Shown here one piece after another: positions 1-6,574 of a stretch of 10,357 nucleotides of DNA (positions are counted from its first letter, which is position 1; each line of letters opens with the position of its first letter). The stretch is from Gemmatimonadota bacterium (lineage in GTDB: Bacteria; GCA-2686955). A program made the position numbers and the translations under genes. The stretch is from positions 1 to 10,357 of the forward strand of contig JALXCG010000839.1 of NCBI GenBank assembly GCA_026991065.1, written 5' to 3'. Under the pieces are notes generated by a model. It had not been told where the DNA came from. It saw nothing but the letters and a program-made list of their open reading frames with translations, and ran no database searches.

Positions 1-1058
1 ATTGCGCGCCGCTCAATCCCCGGACAGAGGAATCCGAATCCGGCGACCGGCCCCGGCAGATCCGCGCCGTCGAAGAGCATCTCCACCACCGCCACCGCCG
101 CATAGGGGATGCGCCGGCAGGCCTCCACGGCAGTGGCGGGCGCTCCCCCCTCCAGGAGAGTGGCCACTCCGGGCGCAGGTAGCGCCAGCACGACCTGGTC
201 CACGGGAAAGCGCCGGTGGGCGGAGAGAACCGCGACCGGGCGGCCGCTCGCCGGCGCAAACTCCAGGCCTGTCGCCGGTGTTGCAAGGTGCAGATGGGCG
301 CTCCCCAACGCCTCGCTCAACGCTTCAATAAGCGTGCGCAGCCCCCCTTCGAGAGAGGTCAGCCGCCCACCCGGACCGGCCGGGCCGGCGGCCGCCGCGG
401 GTTGTCCGTTCTGCTGCCGGCGCGCCCGACGCGCCGCCCGCGCCTTGGCGATCATTCCGCGTACCAGACTGCCGTGATCACGCTCCAGCGCGACGATTCG
501 GGGAAAAGCCGCCTGTACACTGATGCGCGCCGGGTCGCCGGCGTGGATGCCGGTGACAAAAGGATCGAGCAGCCAGGTCACCGCCTCCTGCCCCAGGCGC
601 CGCGTGCCGAATGCGGCAACACTTTCATCGCGACTCGCCGGATCGCGCCGGGCGATGAAAGGCTCGCGCGCGAACCGCAGTTTGGCCCTCGGCGAGAGGA
701 TCGGCGAGCGGAAAAAGGCCCCGGCCGACGCCGGTAGCTCCCGCAGCTCTCCCCGCTGGACGATGAACCGATGCGCCGCCGCCTGGTCCGCTTTGATCAC
801 CTTGTCGCCGAGGCCCAGGCGCTCAACCAGCGCGCTGGTGCTGGGGCGTGAGTCGAGCCAACCATTGGGACCGGTCTCATGCTGGATCGGCCCCTCGCGC
901 TCGGTCCAGATCTTGCCTCCGGGGCGCTCCTCCGCCTCCAGCAGATCAACGATCACCCGCTCCGGACCCAGCCGCCGGCGGATCTCCACCGCCGCGGCCA
1001 GTCCGCTCAGACCACCGCCGACCACCACCACTCGTCGGGGTTCAGCCGCAACACTCAT
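1..1058 (-). CDS. hemY: Protoporphyrinogen (or coproporphyrinogen) oxidase, FAD-dependent, 3' end missing
   Basis: This gene is read right to left from the ATG at 1058-1056 and is open to the window edge, giving 352 codons. The family is usually about 450-480 residues, so roughly the last quarter is missing. The N-terminus has an FAD dinucleotide-binding fold (VVVVGGGLSGLAA, G14-x-G16-x-x-G19), followed by ERPGGKI near 45-50 and ETGPNGWL near 61-68. Further family hallmarks are the segment GIHAGDPARISVQAAFPRI (170-188), the LTSLEGGLRTL motif (233-243) and FGFLCPG (341-347). The enzyme removes six electrons from protoporphyrinogen IX to give protoporphyrin IX, with oxygen as usual acceptor. 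The same family (CgoX) oxidises coproporphyrinogen III in the coproporphyrin-dependent branch, and sequence alone does not separate the two. The start codon overlaps the hemE stop as ATGA, so co-transcription and translational coupling are likely. The gene is also called hemG in some annotations. Confidence 0.93.
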   Translation of the reverse strand, partial: MSVAAEPRRVVVVGGGLSGLAAAVEIRRRLGPERVIVDLLEAEERPGGKIWTEREGPIQHETGPNGWLDSRPSTSALVERLGLGDKVIKADQAAAHRFIVQRGELRELPASAGAFFRSPILSPRAKLRFAREPFIARRDPASRDESVAAFGTRRLGQEAVTWLLDPFVTGIHAGDPARISVQAAFPRIVALERDHGSLVRGMIAKARAARRARRQQNGQPAAAAGPAGPGGRLTSLEGGLRTLIEALSEALGSAHLHLATPATGLEFAPASGRPVAVLSAHRRFPVDQVVLALPAPGVATLLEGGAPATAVEACRRIPYAAVAVVEMLFDGADLPGPVAGFGFLCPGIERRA

Positions 1059-2104
1059 GCGCCACCACCACCCGCCTGGGGCGCAAAGGCATGCACCGCT
1101 TCAACCAGCGCGCGGGCGTGCTCGGGCTTGGTCTCCGGCAAGATGCCATGTCCCAAATTGAAGATGTGCCCCGGCGCGGTATCGGCGGCGCGCAGGATCT
1201 GCCCGGCGCGCCGGGCAATCTCATCCGGTTCAAGAAAAAGCAGGGCCGGATCAAGATTGCCCTGAACCGCCAGCCCCGCCCCAAGCCGCCGCCGGGCGGC
1301 ACCGATCTCCACCGTCCAATCGAGTCCGATCACATCGGCGCCGCACATCGCCACGGCATCCAACGCCTGCCCCGCCCCTCGCGGGAAGTAGATGATCGGC
1401 ACGCCCAGATCCCGCAGCCCGGCAACAATGCGCCGTACGCCCGGCAGCGCCACAGCGGCGAAATCAGCCGGTGCCAGCGCGCCGGCCCAGGTGTCGAAAA
1501 GCTGGATCGCCCGCGCCCCCGCCTCTACCTGCGCGCGCAGATAAGCGATCGTGGTACGCACAATCTTCCCCACCAGTTCATCCCACAACTCCGGCGCGCC
1601 GATGGCCAGCCGCTTGGCATGGCGGAAATCGCGCGACGGCCCCCCCTCAACCAGGTAGGTCGCGAGAGTCCAGGGCGCAGCGGCGAAACCGATCAGCGGA
1701 ACCCGGCCGGCAAGCGCCTCGACGGAGATCCGAATCGCTTCCAGGACCGGGCGGCAGTGCGCATCGGGATCGGCAATGCGCAGCGCGGCAACCGCATCCC
1801 CGTCACGCACCGGGCGCGCGAGACGCGGCGGGCCATCGGCAAAAGAGACCTCCGCGCCCATGGCGATCGCCGGCACCATGATGTCGGAAAAAATAATCGC
1901 GGCATCAACCCCGATCTGCTCCACCGGCTGCAGGGTTACCTCCGCCGCCAGGTCCGGCGTTTGACACAATTCCAGGAATGAGACCCGCGCGCGCACGGCG
2001 CGATAGTCAGGCAGATAGCGCCCCGCCTGGCGCATGATCCAGATCGGAACGCGGTCCACGGGGCGGCGGCGACAGGCATCGAGAAAACGGGTTTGACGGC
2101 TCAC
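1055..2104 (-). CDS. hemE: Uroporphyrinogen decarboxylase
   Basis: HemE decarboxylates the four acetate side chains of uroporphyrinogen III to give coproporphyrinogen III, a cytosolic cofactor-free step of heme synthesis. The 349-residue product is full length for the family. Signature one is intact (PIWIMRQAGRYLPDY, 20-34), as is signature two (GFAAAPWTLATYLVEGG, 139-155). Residues matching the known catalytic and substrate-binding set are visible: R25, D74 in FSDIMVP, Y150 and H319 in FNLGHGI. The start is GTG at 2104-2102. There is no in-frame ATG upstream in the stretch checked to 2164, and a purine-rich AGAGAG lies 4 bases before it. The end overlaps hemY by four bases (ATGA at 1058-1055). 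The last residues, GGGGA, come from a GGT-rich stretch just before the overlap. The promoter must lie in the divergent spacer shared with glpD, which carries strong dyad symmetry. Confidence 0.97.
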   Translation of the reverse strand: MSRQTRFLDACRRRPVDRVPIWIMRQAGRYLPDYRAVRARVSFLELCQTPDLAAEVTLQPVEQIGVDAAIIFSDIMVPAIAMGAEVSFADGPPRLARPVRDGDAVAALRIADPDAHCRPVLEAIRISVEALAGRVPLIGFAAAPWTLATYLVEGGPSRDFRHAKRLAIGAPELWDELVGKIVRTTIAYLRAQVEAGARAIQLFDTWAGALAPADFAAVALPGVRRIVAGLRDLGVPIIYFPRGAGQALDAVAMCGADVIGLDWTVEIGAARRRLGAGLAVQGNLDPALLFLEPDEIARRAGQILRAADTAPGHIFNLGHGILPETKPEHARALVEAVHAFAPQAGGGGA

Positions 2105-2108
2105 TGAA

Positions 2109-2114
2109 CTCTCT
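2109..2114 (-). promoter_or_regulatory. Ribosome binding site of hemE
   Basis: AGAGAG is read on the minus strand four bases before the GTG start of hemE. It supports this non-ATG start, because no alternative in-frame start codon is seen further upstream. The complementarity to the anti-Shine-Dalgarno sequence is moderate. Confidence 0.5.
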
Positions 2115-2129
2115 TTCGTGCGGAAGCAG

Positions 2130-2159
2130 GTGCAAATGACGCAGTGCGTCGTTTATGAT
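2130..2159 (+). promoter_or_regulatory. Weak candidate glpD promoter
   Basis: TATGAT at 2154-2159 matches five of six bases of the sigma-70 -10 consensus. Around the expected -35 position (2130-2136) only three-of-six matches are found, so an activator or another sigma factor could be needed. If the -10 is real, the 21-bp palindrome fills the spacer, the classical place for a repressor site. On the opposite strand CATAAA (2157-2152) with TTGTTT (2180-2175) is an equally weak candidate for hemE. This is inference only. Confidence 0.25.
2134..2154. promoter_or_regulatory. 21-bp near-perfect palindrome, candidate operator
   Basis: The left arm AAATGACGCA (2134-2143) and right arm TGCGTCGTTT (2145-2154) are symmetric about G2144. 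Nine of the ten pairs match, and the only mismatch (T2137/G2151) would be a U-G wobble in RNA. It sits about 50 bases from the hemE start and 80 bases from the glpD start. A TGAC...GTC-type dyad of this size resembles sites bound by dimeric helix-turn-helix repressors such as the TetR family, but no regulator gene is present in the window. It could instead form a hairpin in the leader of either transcript. Confidence 0.45.
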
Positions 2160-2224
2160 GGGACTCCGCACCTGAAACAACCATTCGCCTCCAGCGCCCC
2201 GTCCGGAGATGGGGTTCACAGGAC

Positions 2225-2230
2225 AAAGGA
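2225..2230 (+). promoter_or_regulatory. Ribosome binding site of glpD
   Basis: AAAGGA lies six bases before the ATG at 2237. The spacing is good and fixes the glpD start. Confidence 0.65.
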
Positions 2231-2236
2231 CAAGCA

Positions 2237-3976
2237 ATGTCGGAGATTCTAGAACGCAGACGGAAGGAATTCGAGTCCTGCGATGAATGTGATCTGTTGG
2301 TGATCGGCGGCGGAATCACCGGCGCCGGAATCGCCCGCGAGGCGGCTTACCGCGGGCTCCGCACCATCCTCGTCGAAAAAGGCGACTACGCCCAGGGGAC
2401 ATCGTCGCGCTCGTCGAAACTCGTGCATGGCGGCCTGCGCTACCTGGAGCAACTACAGCTGGGGCTGGTCCACGAAGCCACCCGGGAGCGCAGCGTGCTG
2501 ATGCGGATCGCCCCACATCTGGTGCGACCGATCCATTTCCTCTACCCGGTATTCGAAGGGCGCAGACCGAGTTTGCCGCTGCTCAGTCTCGGGCTCATGG
2601 TCTACGATGCGCTCTCTCTCTTCGGCTGCCCCCACCCTCACCAGGTCTACCGCCAGGCCAAGGCTCTGGAAGCTGAGCCGCTCTTGCGGAGCGATGGCCT
2701 GCGCGGCGCGGCGCGTTATTTCGATGGCGCAACCGATGATGCGCGCCTGACCCTGGAAACCATTCTCGACGCCCGCATGGCGCGCGCGACCTGCCTCAAC
2801 TATGCCAAGGTGGTGGGGCTGGAGCGCTCTCCCGACCACGCCCAAGTGACCGTTGAATGCCAGCTCAGTGGCGCCAGGCGCAGCGTGCGCGCGGCAGCCG
2901 TCGCCATCGCGGTGGGCCCCTGGACCGATCGCATTCACCGCCAATTGGGGTTGGCGGTTGGTCAAGGCGAGCTGATCCGCGCCACCCGCGGCTCCCACAT
3001 CATCATCGACCGCCACCGCCTGCCGATCTCCAACGCCACCGTCATGGGGGGGCATCGGGACGGCCGGGTCACCTTCGCCATCCCCTGGGATGAGCGCGTG
3101 ATCGTTGGCACCACCGACCTTGACGACACGCAGGCCCCCGAAGAGGTGTGGGCCAGCGCCGAGGAAGTACGCTACCTCCTCGCCACGGTGAACGACCATT
3201 TCCCCGCGGTGCAGTTGGTTCCCACGGATGTAATCGCCACCTACGCGGGGCTCCGCCCGCTGATCCGCGAAGATGGATTGAGTCCCTCGAAGATCAGCCG
3301 CGAGCATCGCATCTTCACCTCCGGCAACGTGATCACCATGGCCGGCGGCAAACTCACCACCTATCGCTCCATGGCGGTCGAAGCGGTGGACCGGGTCACC
3401 CAGGTACTCGCCGATCAAAGAACAACCCGTCCCACCCGGGTGCGTCCGCCGCGAACCGGTCTTCTCAATCGCCTCGCCGGCCGCTGGGAGGAGCTGGCCG
3501 ATGGCGAGGTCCTGCCACGACGCGGAACCACGGCACGGCGCAGCCTTCCCGGTGCCGTCGGCATCCTCGGGCCCGGCGGTCCCACCCGCGTTCTGAACGA
3601 TCTGACCGCTGCTCTGGGTGACGCCCGCATCGCCCAACACCTACTGAACCGCTATGGCGGACGCAGCTATCAGATCGCGCAGCTCTGCGCGGAGCACCCC
3701 GACTGGGCGCGGCGCCTGGTTGACGAACTGCCCTCAATCTGGGCGGAAGTGGTGTTCGCCGTCCGGCGCGACCTGGCGCTCACGTTGACCGACGTTCTCG
3801 ACCGGCGCATGGCGATCTTCCTGCGCGACCGCGACCAGGGCCTTGGCGTGGCGGCCAGGGCAGCGGATCTAATCGGTGCCGAACTCGGCTGGGATTCGGC
3901 CACCAAAGAGGCCCAACTCGCCGCCTATCGAGCAGCCGTCGAGCATAGCCGCCAGTGGCGCGCCGACTTCGCCTGA
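2237..3976 (+). CDS. glpD: Aerobic (FAD-dependent) glycerol-3-phosphate dehydrogenase
   Basis: GlpD oxidises sn-glycerol 3-phosphate to dihydroxyacetone phosphate at the inner face of the membrane and passes electrons through FAD to the quinone pool. The product has 579 residues, somewhat longer than the usual 500-560. Near the N-terminus is the FAD-binding LVIGGGITGAG (21-31, G24-x-G26-x-x-G29). Next is the family signature GTSSRSSKLVHGGLRYLEQ (54-72), then PHLVRPIHFLYP (93-104). AGLRPL lies near 337-342 and GGKLTTYRSMA near 370-380; these are the conserved DAO-domain segments at the FAD and substrate site. The remainder (about 400-579) is the helical C-terminal DAO domain, with LLNRYGG and the EVVFAVRRDLALTLTDVLDRR segment. 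The ATG has a good AAAGGA six bases before it. No glpF or glpK is adjacent. The gene is divergent from hemE across a 132-base spacer with dyad symmetry, and converges on the serine protease gene. Confidence 0.97.
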   Translation: MSEILERRRKEFESCDECDLLVIGGGITGAGIAREAAYRGLRTILVEKGDYAQGTSSRSSKLVHGGLRYLEQLQLGLVHEATRERSVLMRIAPHLVRPIHFLYPVFEGRRPSLPLLSLGLMVYDALSLFGCPHPHQVYRQAKALEAEPLLRSDGLRGAARYFDGATDDARLTLETILDARMARATCLNYAKVVGLERSPDHAQVTVECQLSGARRSVRAAAVAIAVGPWTDRIHRQLGLAVGQGELIRATRGSHIIIDRHRLPISNATVMGGHRDGRVTFAIPWDERVIVGTTDLDDTQAPEEVWASAEEVRYLLATVNDHFPAVQLVPTDVIATYAGLRPLIREDGLSPSKISREHRIFTSGNVITMAGGKLTTYRSMAVEAVDRVTQVLADQRTTRPTRVRPPRTGLLNRLAGRWEELADGEVLPRRGTTARRSLPGAVGILGPGGPTRVLNDLTAALGDARIAQHLLNRYGGRSYQIAQLCAEHPDWARRLVDELPSIWAEVVFAVRRDLALTLTDVLDRRMAIFLRDRDQGLGVAARAADLIGAELGWDSATKEAQLAAYRAAVEHSRQWRADFA

Positions 3977-4006
3977 CATCGCGTTGGGTGACGGGCAGCC
4001 GGCCAA

Positions 4007-4046
4007 GCCTGCCCGGAGGACACGCAATTGCCGCCTCCGGGCAGGC
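4007..4046. terminator. Hairpin between convergent genes, candidate bidirectional terminator
   Basis: The left arm GCCTGCCCGGAGG (4007-4019) and right arm CCTCCGGGCAGGC (4034-4046) are perfectly complementary over 13 bp. The loop is 14 bases. The hairpin starts 30 bases after the glpD stop, and its other side lies 5 bases from the stop of the oppositely oriented protease gene. Neither side is followed by a T tract, so it is not a textbook intrinsic terminator. It may act with Rho, block 3' exonucleases, or terminate through stem strength alone. A further CGGGCAG at 3992-3998 can pair with the left arm (CTGCCCG, 4009-4015) instead. Confidence 0.6.
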
Positions 4047-4051
4047 GCCAC

Positions 4052-6502
4052 CTACTGAACGAAGATCTCCAGCCCATTGGACTTCGCCAGGGGCGGCTGC
4101 GGATCCTCGCCGGTCCACTGCAGATAGACTCGCCGGCCCGGCTGCGCGCCCGGCGGCACCATCACTTGCAGCAAACCGTCGCCATTGGCATCCAGCGCCA
4201 ACGGGTAGGGACCGCTGAGCGGGGTTTGCAGACGTTCGCAGAGGCTGGTTGTGTCCGGGCGCAGAGAGACGAAAAGTTCGCCGTCGCTTTCTGGCAACCC
4301 ATTGCTCACCTGGAGCTGGATCAACTCACCGGGCGACGCCACTCCACTCGCGGAGAGTCGCGGTTCATAACCCGCGGAACCCGCGCAGCCGCTGCCATAC
4401 TCCGTAAAGAACGGCCCGCCGCACTCATACTCCTTCGCGCCGACAATCACCACATCGTCGATCGCCCACCACCACTCATAGACCGCGTTGTAGTAGTGGA
4501 AACGGATCTGCAGATCGCTCTGGCCGGCGGCGTAGGGCGTAATGTCCACCGAGACGAAACCGTCCGCGTCGCTGCCTTCGTAACGGGCCACGGTCACCCA
4601 ATCCCCGGTTGCGCTGGAGCGCACATCGACATCGCCTCTTTCCGCCTGACCGCCGGAGTAGTAGTTGAAGTCGTGGTTGAACTGCAGCGTCGCGCCGACA
4701 TAGGAGCTGAGATCGAGCAGCGGACTGATCAGTTGCTCATCCATGCTGTAGTTGGCGCCCAGCTCATCGGAATCGGCAATGGCGAAAGGCGCTGTCAACC
4801 CGGGACTGCGACCGCCCGGGTTGGCCGTGGTCCAGGTCGCGGCGGGACCGCTGCCGCTACCGCCATCAACAATCGTCCAGGCCCCCAGGCCCGAGGCGAA
4901 GTCCTCGCTGAATACGATCTCCTGCGGCGCATGACCAACCTGCCGGGCCAGGACCTCGGCCTGATCAGGGAAGGGCCCACCGTTGTCCGCGGAAATCTCT
5001 ACCAGATCGAGAATTACATCGCCGCCACAATTCACATCGCGGCCCACGGTCATCTCGACCCACTGCGCCGCGCTGCGGGTCTCACCAGCCGGAACATCCC
5101 CGAAATCCACCTCCGCATTGACCAATCGCACCGGATGTTCCGATGTCGCGGCAACCTGAATGCGCCCCCGCAGAGCGACCAGGGTAATGCTGCAGGTCTG
5201 GTTGCTCAGGGTCGGTAGAAACGCCCAGGTCTCACCGGGATCCAACACCACGTCGCCGTTGCCGTTCAATTCAACAAGATCACTGATGCCCATGCGCCCC
5301 ACTTCCGGCTCCGGACTGCACAGATAGTCCTCGATGAGCGGATAGATATCCGCCATCAGCATGCCGCGATTGCCTTCGCCAGGCGTGGTGCAACCACCAC
5401 AATGGTGGAGCCCCACCATGCGGTCGTCCGACTCGCGAAAGATCGGTGAACCGGAACTGCCGGGCTCGGTGTCGAGGGTGTCGTAGTAGCGCAGCACCGT
5501 GCCGTCAACGTCGACATTCGCCCCCGATCCGTGGGTGATCTCATGCGGGCGTCCGTCCGGATGCTGGATGATGTAGATCCCTTCACCATCGGTCAACCGG
5601 ACCGGGTCCGGACGCACAAAGCCGAACTCAGGCGCCGGGTTCTCCTGCAACGCGCAGAGCGAGAAGTCGAGTTGCCCCAGTCTCTGTTCGCAGGAGACAT
5701 AGGGTTGCTGTACCACGACTGCGTCACAACGATAGCCTTGCCAATCCGGCGTGGTCGGCGAACCGTCGTTGCACCCCTGGCGGTAGTAGCGAAACACGAA
5801 TTCGGCGCTGTTGCAGTCGTTGGCGCTCGAAACACAGTGCTCGTTGGTAATCACGTAGCCCAGCGGCGAGACATTGGAAGCGGAGCACCAAAGCGCGGTC
5901 CGCGGATCGCCGCCAACCGTCATCACGCCGGCCGAGGCCATAACGTTGTCCCATTTCCCGGGATCATCCTGGAAGCAGATGACATCGTCGAAATCCTCCG
6001 GGTAGCAGATGCTCTCCGCGCCCGGCTGCCCGCCGCCGCGGTCGCCGAACGCTTCGGAGTCGCCGACGATGATCTCATCGATGCGAAACGGCGGCCGGTC
6101 GTAGGAGCCACGGAACCGCAATTCCAGGCTCAGCACCTCGCCCTGAACGGAGAGCGCCCAGAAGTTGCCCCAGTCCTTGGGGCCGCGCTCCCTGATCACC
6201 TCGGCAACCCGGCCCGACGCCGAGCGCAGCGTCAAGGAATCGCCCGGACGCAGATTGACGTCGACCAGGTGGGCCTTCAGGAAGCTGGCCTCGGCGACCA
6301 CAATCTCATCTTCCCAAACCGCGCCGTCGGCAGTGACCCGGGCTTGCCCCAGATCGGGCTCAACAGTGATCGCGTGGCTGACGCCGATCACTGTCGACGG
6401 CGGTGAAGCGGGCAGCAGCTTGGCGCCCCACGCCCCAGCCGGTAAGCAGCAAACCGAGGCGCAAGCGAGCGCCGGCACGACGAACGAGAGCAATCGTGGC
6501 AT
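4052..6502 (-). CDS. Secreted multidomain trypsin-like serine protease (lysyl-endopeptidase type)
   Basis: The 816-residue exported protein begins with a Sec signal peptide (1-27, ending AWGA). Residues about 36-150 look like an N-terminal beta-sandwich (SFLKAHLVDVNLRPGDSLTL, then FWALSVQGEVLSLELRF). Residues about 165-396 are a chymotrypsin-fold protease with His222 in VITNEHCV, Asp279 in QLDFSL and Ser350 in EPGSSGSPIF. The residue before the serine is Ser, as I recall for Achromobacter lysyl endopeptidase-like enzymes. Many cysteines suggest disulfides. Residues about 400-522 form an Ig-like module opening with the calcium-loop-like NGNGDVVLDPGE. Residues about 528-690 are a MAM-like jelly roll (FSEDFASGLGAW ... 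WWWAIDDVVIVG). A C-terminal module starts YGSGCAGSAG (702-711) and ends SNGLEIFVQ. AGGAA on the minus strand lies 8 bases before the ATG. It is the last gene of a minus-strand run, 72 bases after the PhoD-like gene. Cleavage specificity cannot be told. Confidence 0.9.
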   Translation of the reverse strand: MPRLLSFVVPALACASVCCLPAGAWGAKLLPASPPSTVIGVSHAITVEPDLGQARVTADGAVWEDEIVVAEASFLKAHLVDVNLRPGDSLTLRSASGRVAEVIRERGPKDWGNFWALSVQGEVLSLELRFRGSYDRPPFRIDEIIVGDSEAFGDRGGGQPGAESICYPEDFDDVICFQDDPGKWDNVMASAGVMTVGGDPRTALWCSASNVSPLGYVITNEHCVSSANDCNSAEFVFRYYRQGCNDGSPTTPDWQGYRCDAVVVQQPYVSCEQRLGQLDFSLCALQENPAPEFGFVRPDPVRLTDGEGIYIIQHPDGRPHEITHGSGANVDVDGTVLRYYDTLDTEPGSSGSPIFRESDDRMVGLHHCGGCTTPGEGNRGMLMADIYPLIEDYLCSPEPEVGRMGISDLVELNGNGDVVLDPGETWAFLPTLSNQTCSITLVALRGRIQVAATSEHPVRLVNAEVDFGDVPAGETRSAAQWVEMTVGRDVNCGGDVILDLVEISADNGGPFPDQAEVLARQVGHAPQEIVFSEDFASGLGAWTIVDGGSGSGPAATWTTANPGGRSPGLTAPFAIADSDELGANYSMDEQLISPLLDLSSYVGATLQFNHDFNYYSGGQAERGDVDVRSSATGDWVTVARYEGSDADGFVSVDITPYAAGQSDLQIRFHYYNAVYEWWWAIDDVVIVGAKEYECGGPFFTEYGSGCAGSAGYEPRLSASGVASPGELIQLQVSNGLPESDGELFVSLRPDTTSLCERLQTPLSGPYPLALDANGDGLLQVMVPPGAQPGRRVYLQWTGEDPQPPLAKSNGLEIFVQ

Positions 6503-6574
6503 TTTGGTAGTTCCTGAAGTTGAGGTGAAATCCGGGTGCGCAAAAGCGAATGGTATTCGGTGCCCCTCAGTCGC

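Larger units (their letters stand above)
2118..2174. repeat. Two overlapping inverted repeats flanking the central palindrome
   Basis: GTGCGGA (2118-2124) is complementary to TCCGCAC (2165-2171). CAGGTGC (2127-2133) is complementary to GCACCTG (2168-2174). Both are perfect 7-bp repeats. They enclose the central palindrome and compete for the same bases (2168-2171), so at most one can pair at a time in RNA. In the second arrangement the outer stem abuts the inner palindrome directly on the left side and leaves a 13-base bulge on the right. Confidence 0.5.

Noticed and set aside
848-1981. Long plus-strand open frame (377 codons) opposite hemE and the start of hemY
   Set aside because: It is antisense to two clearly recognised genes, rich in Arg/Pro/Gly/His with no recognisable domain. 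Such frames are expected opposite genes in G+C-rich DNA.
2453-3640. Minus-strand open frame (395 codons) inside glpD
   Set aside because: It lies wholly opposite a full-length glpD with intact motifs. The sequence is low-complexity, Gly/His/Ala-rich, with no family resemblance.
4028-5218. Plus-strand open frame (396 codons) opposite the serine protease, and a second one at 5531-6406
   Set aside because: Both mirror the protease reading frame in G+C-rich DNA. Neither has recognisable domains, and the first begins inside the terminator-like hairpin.
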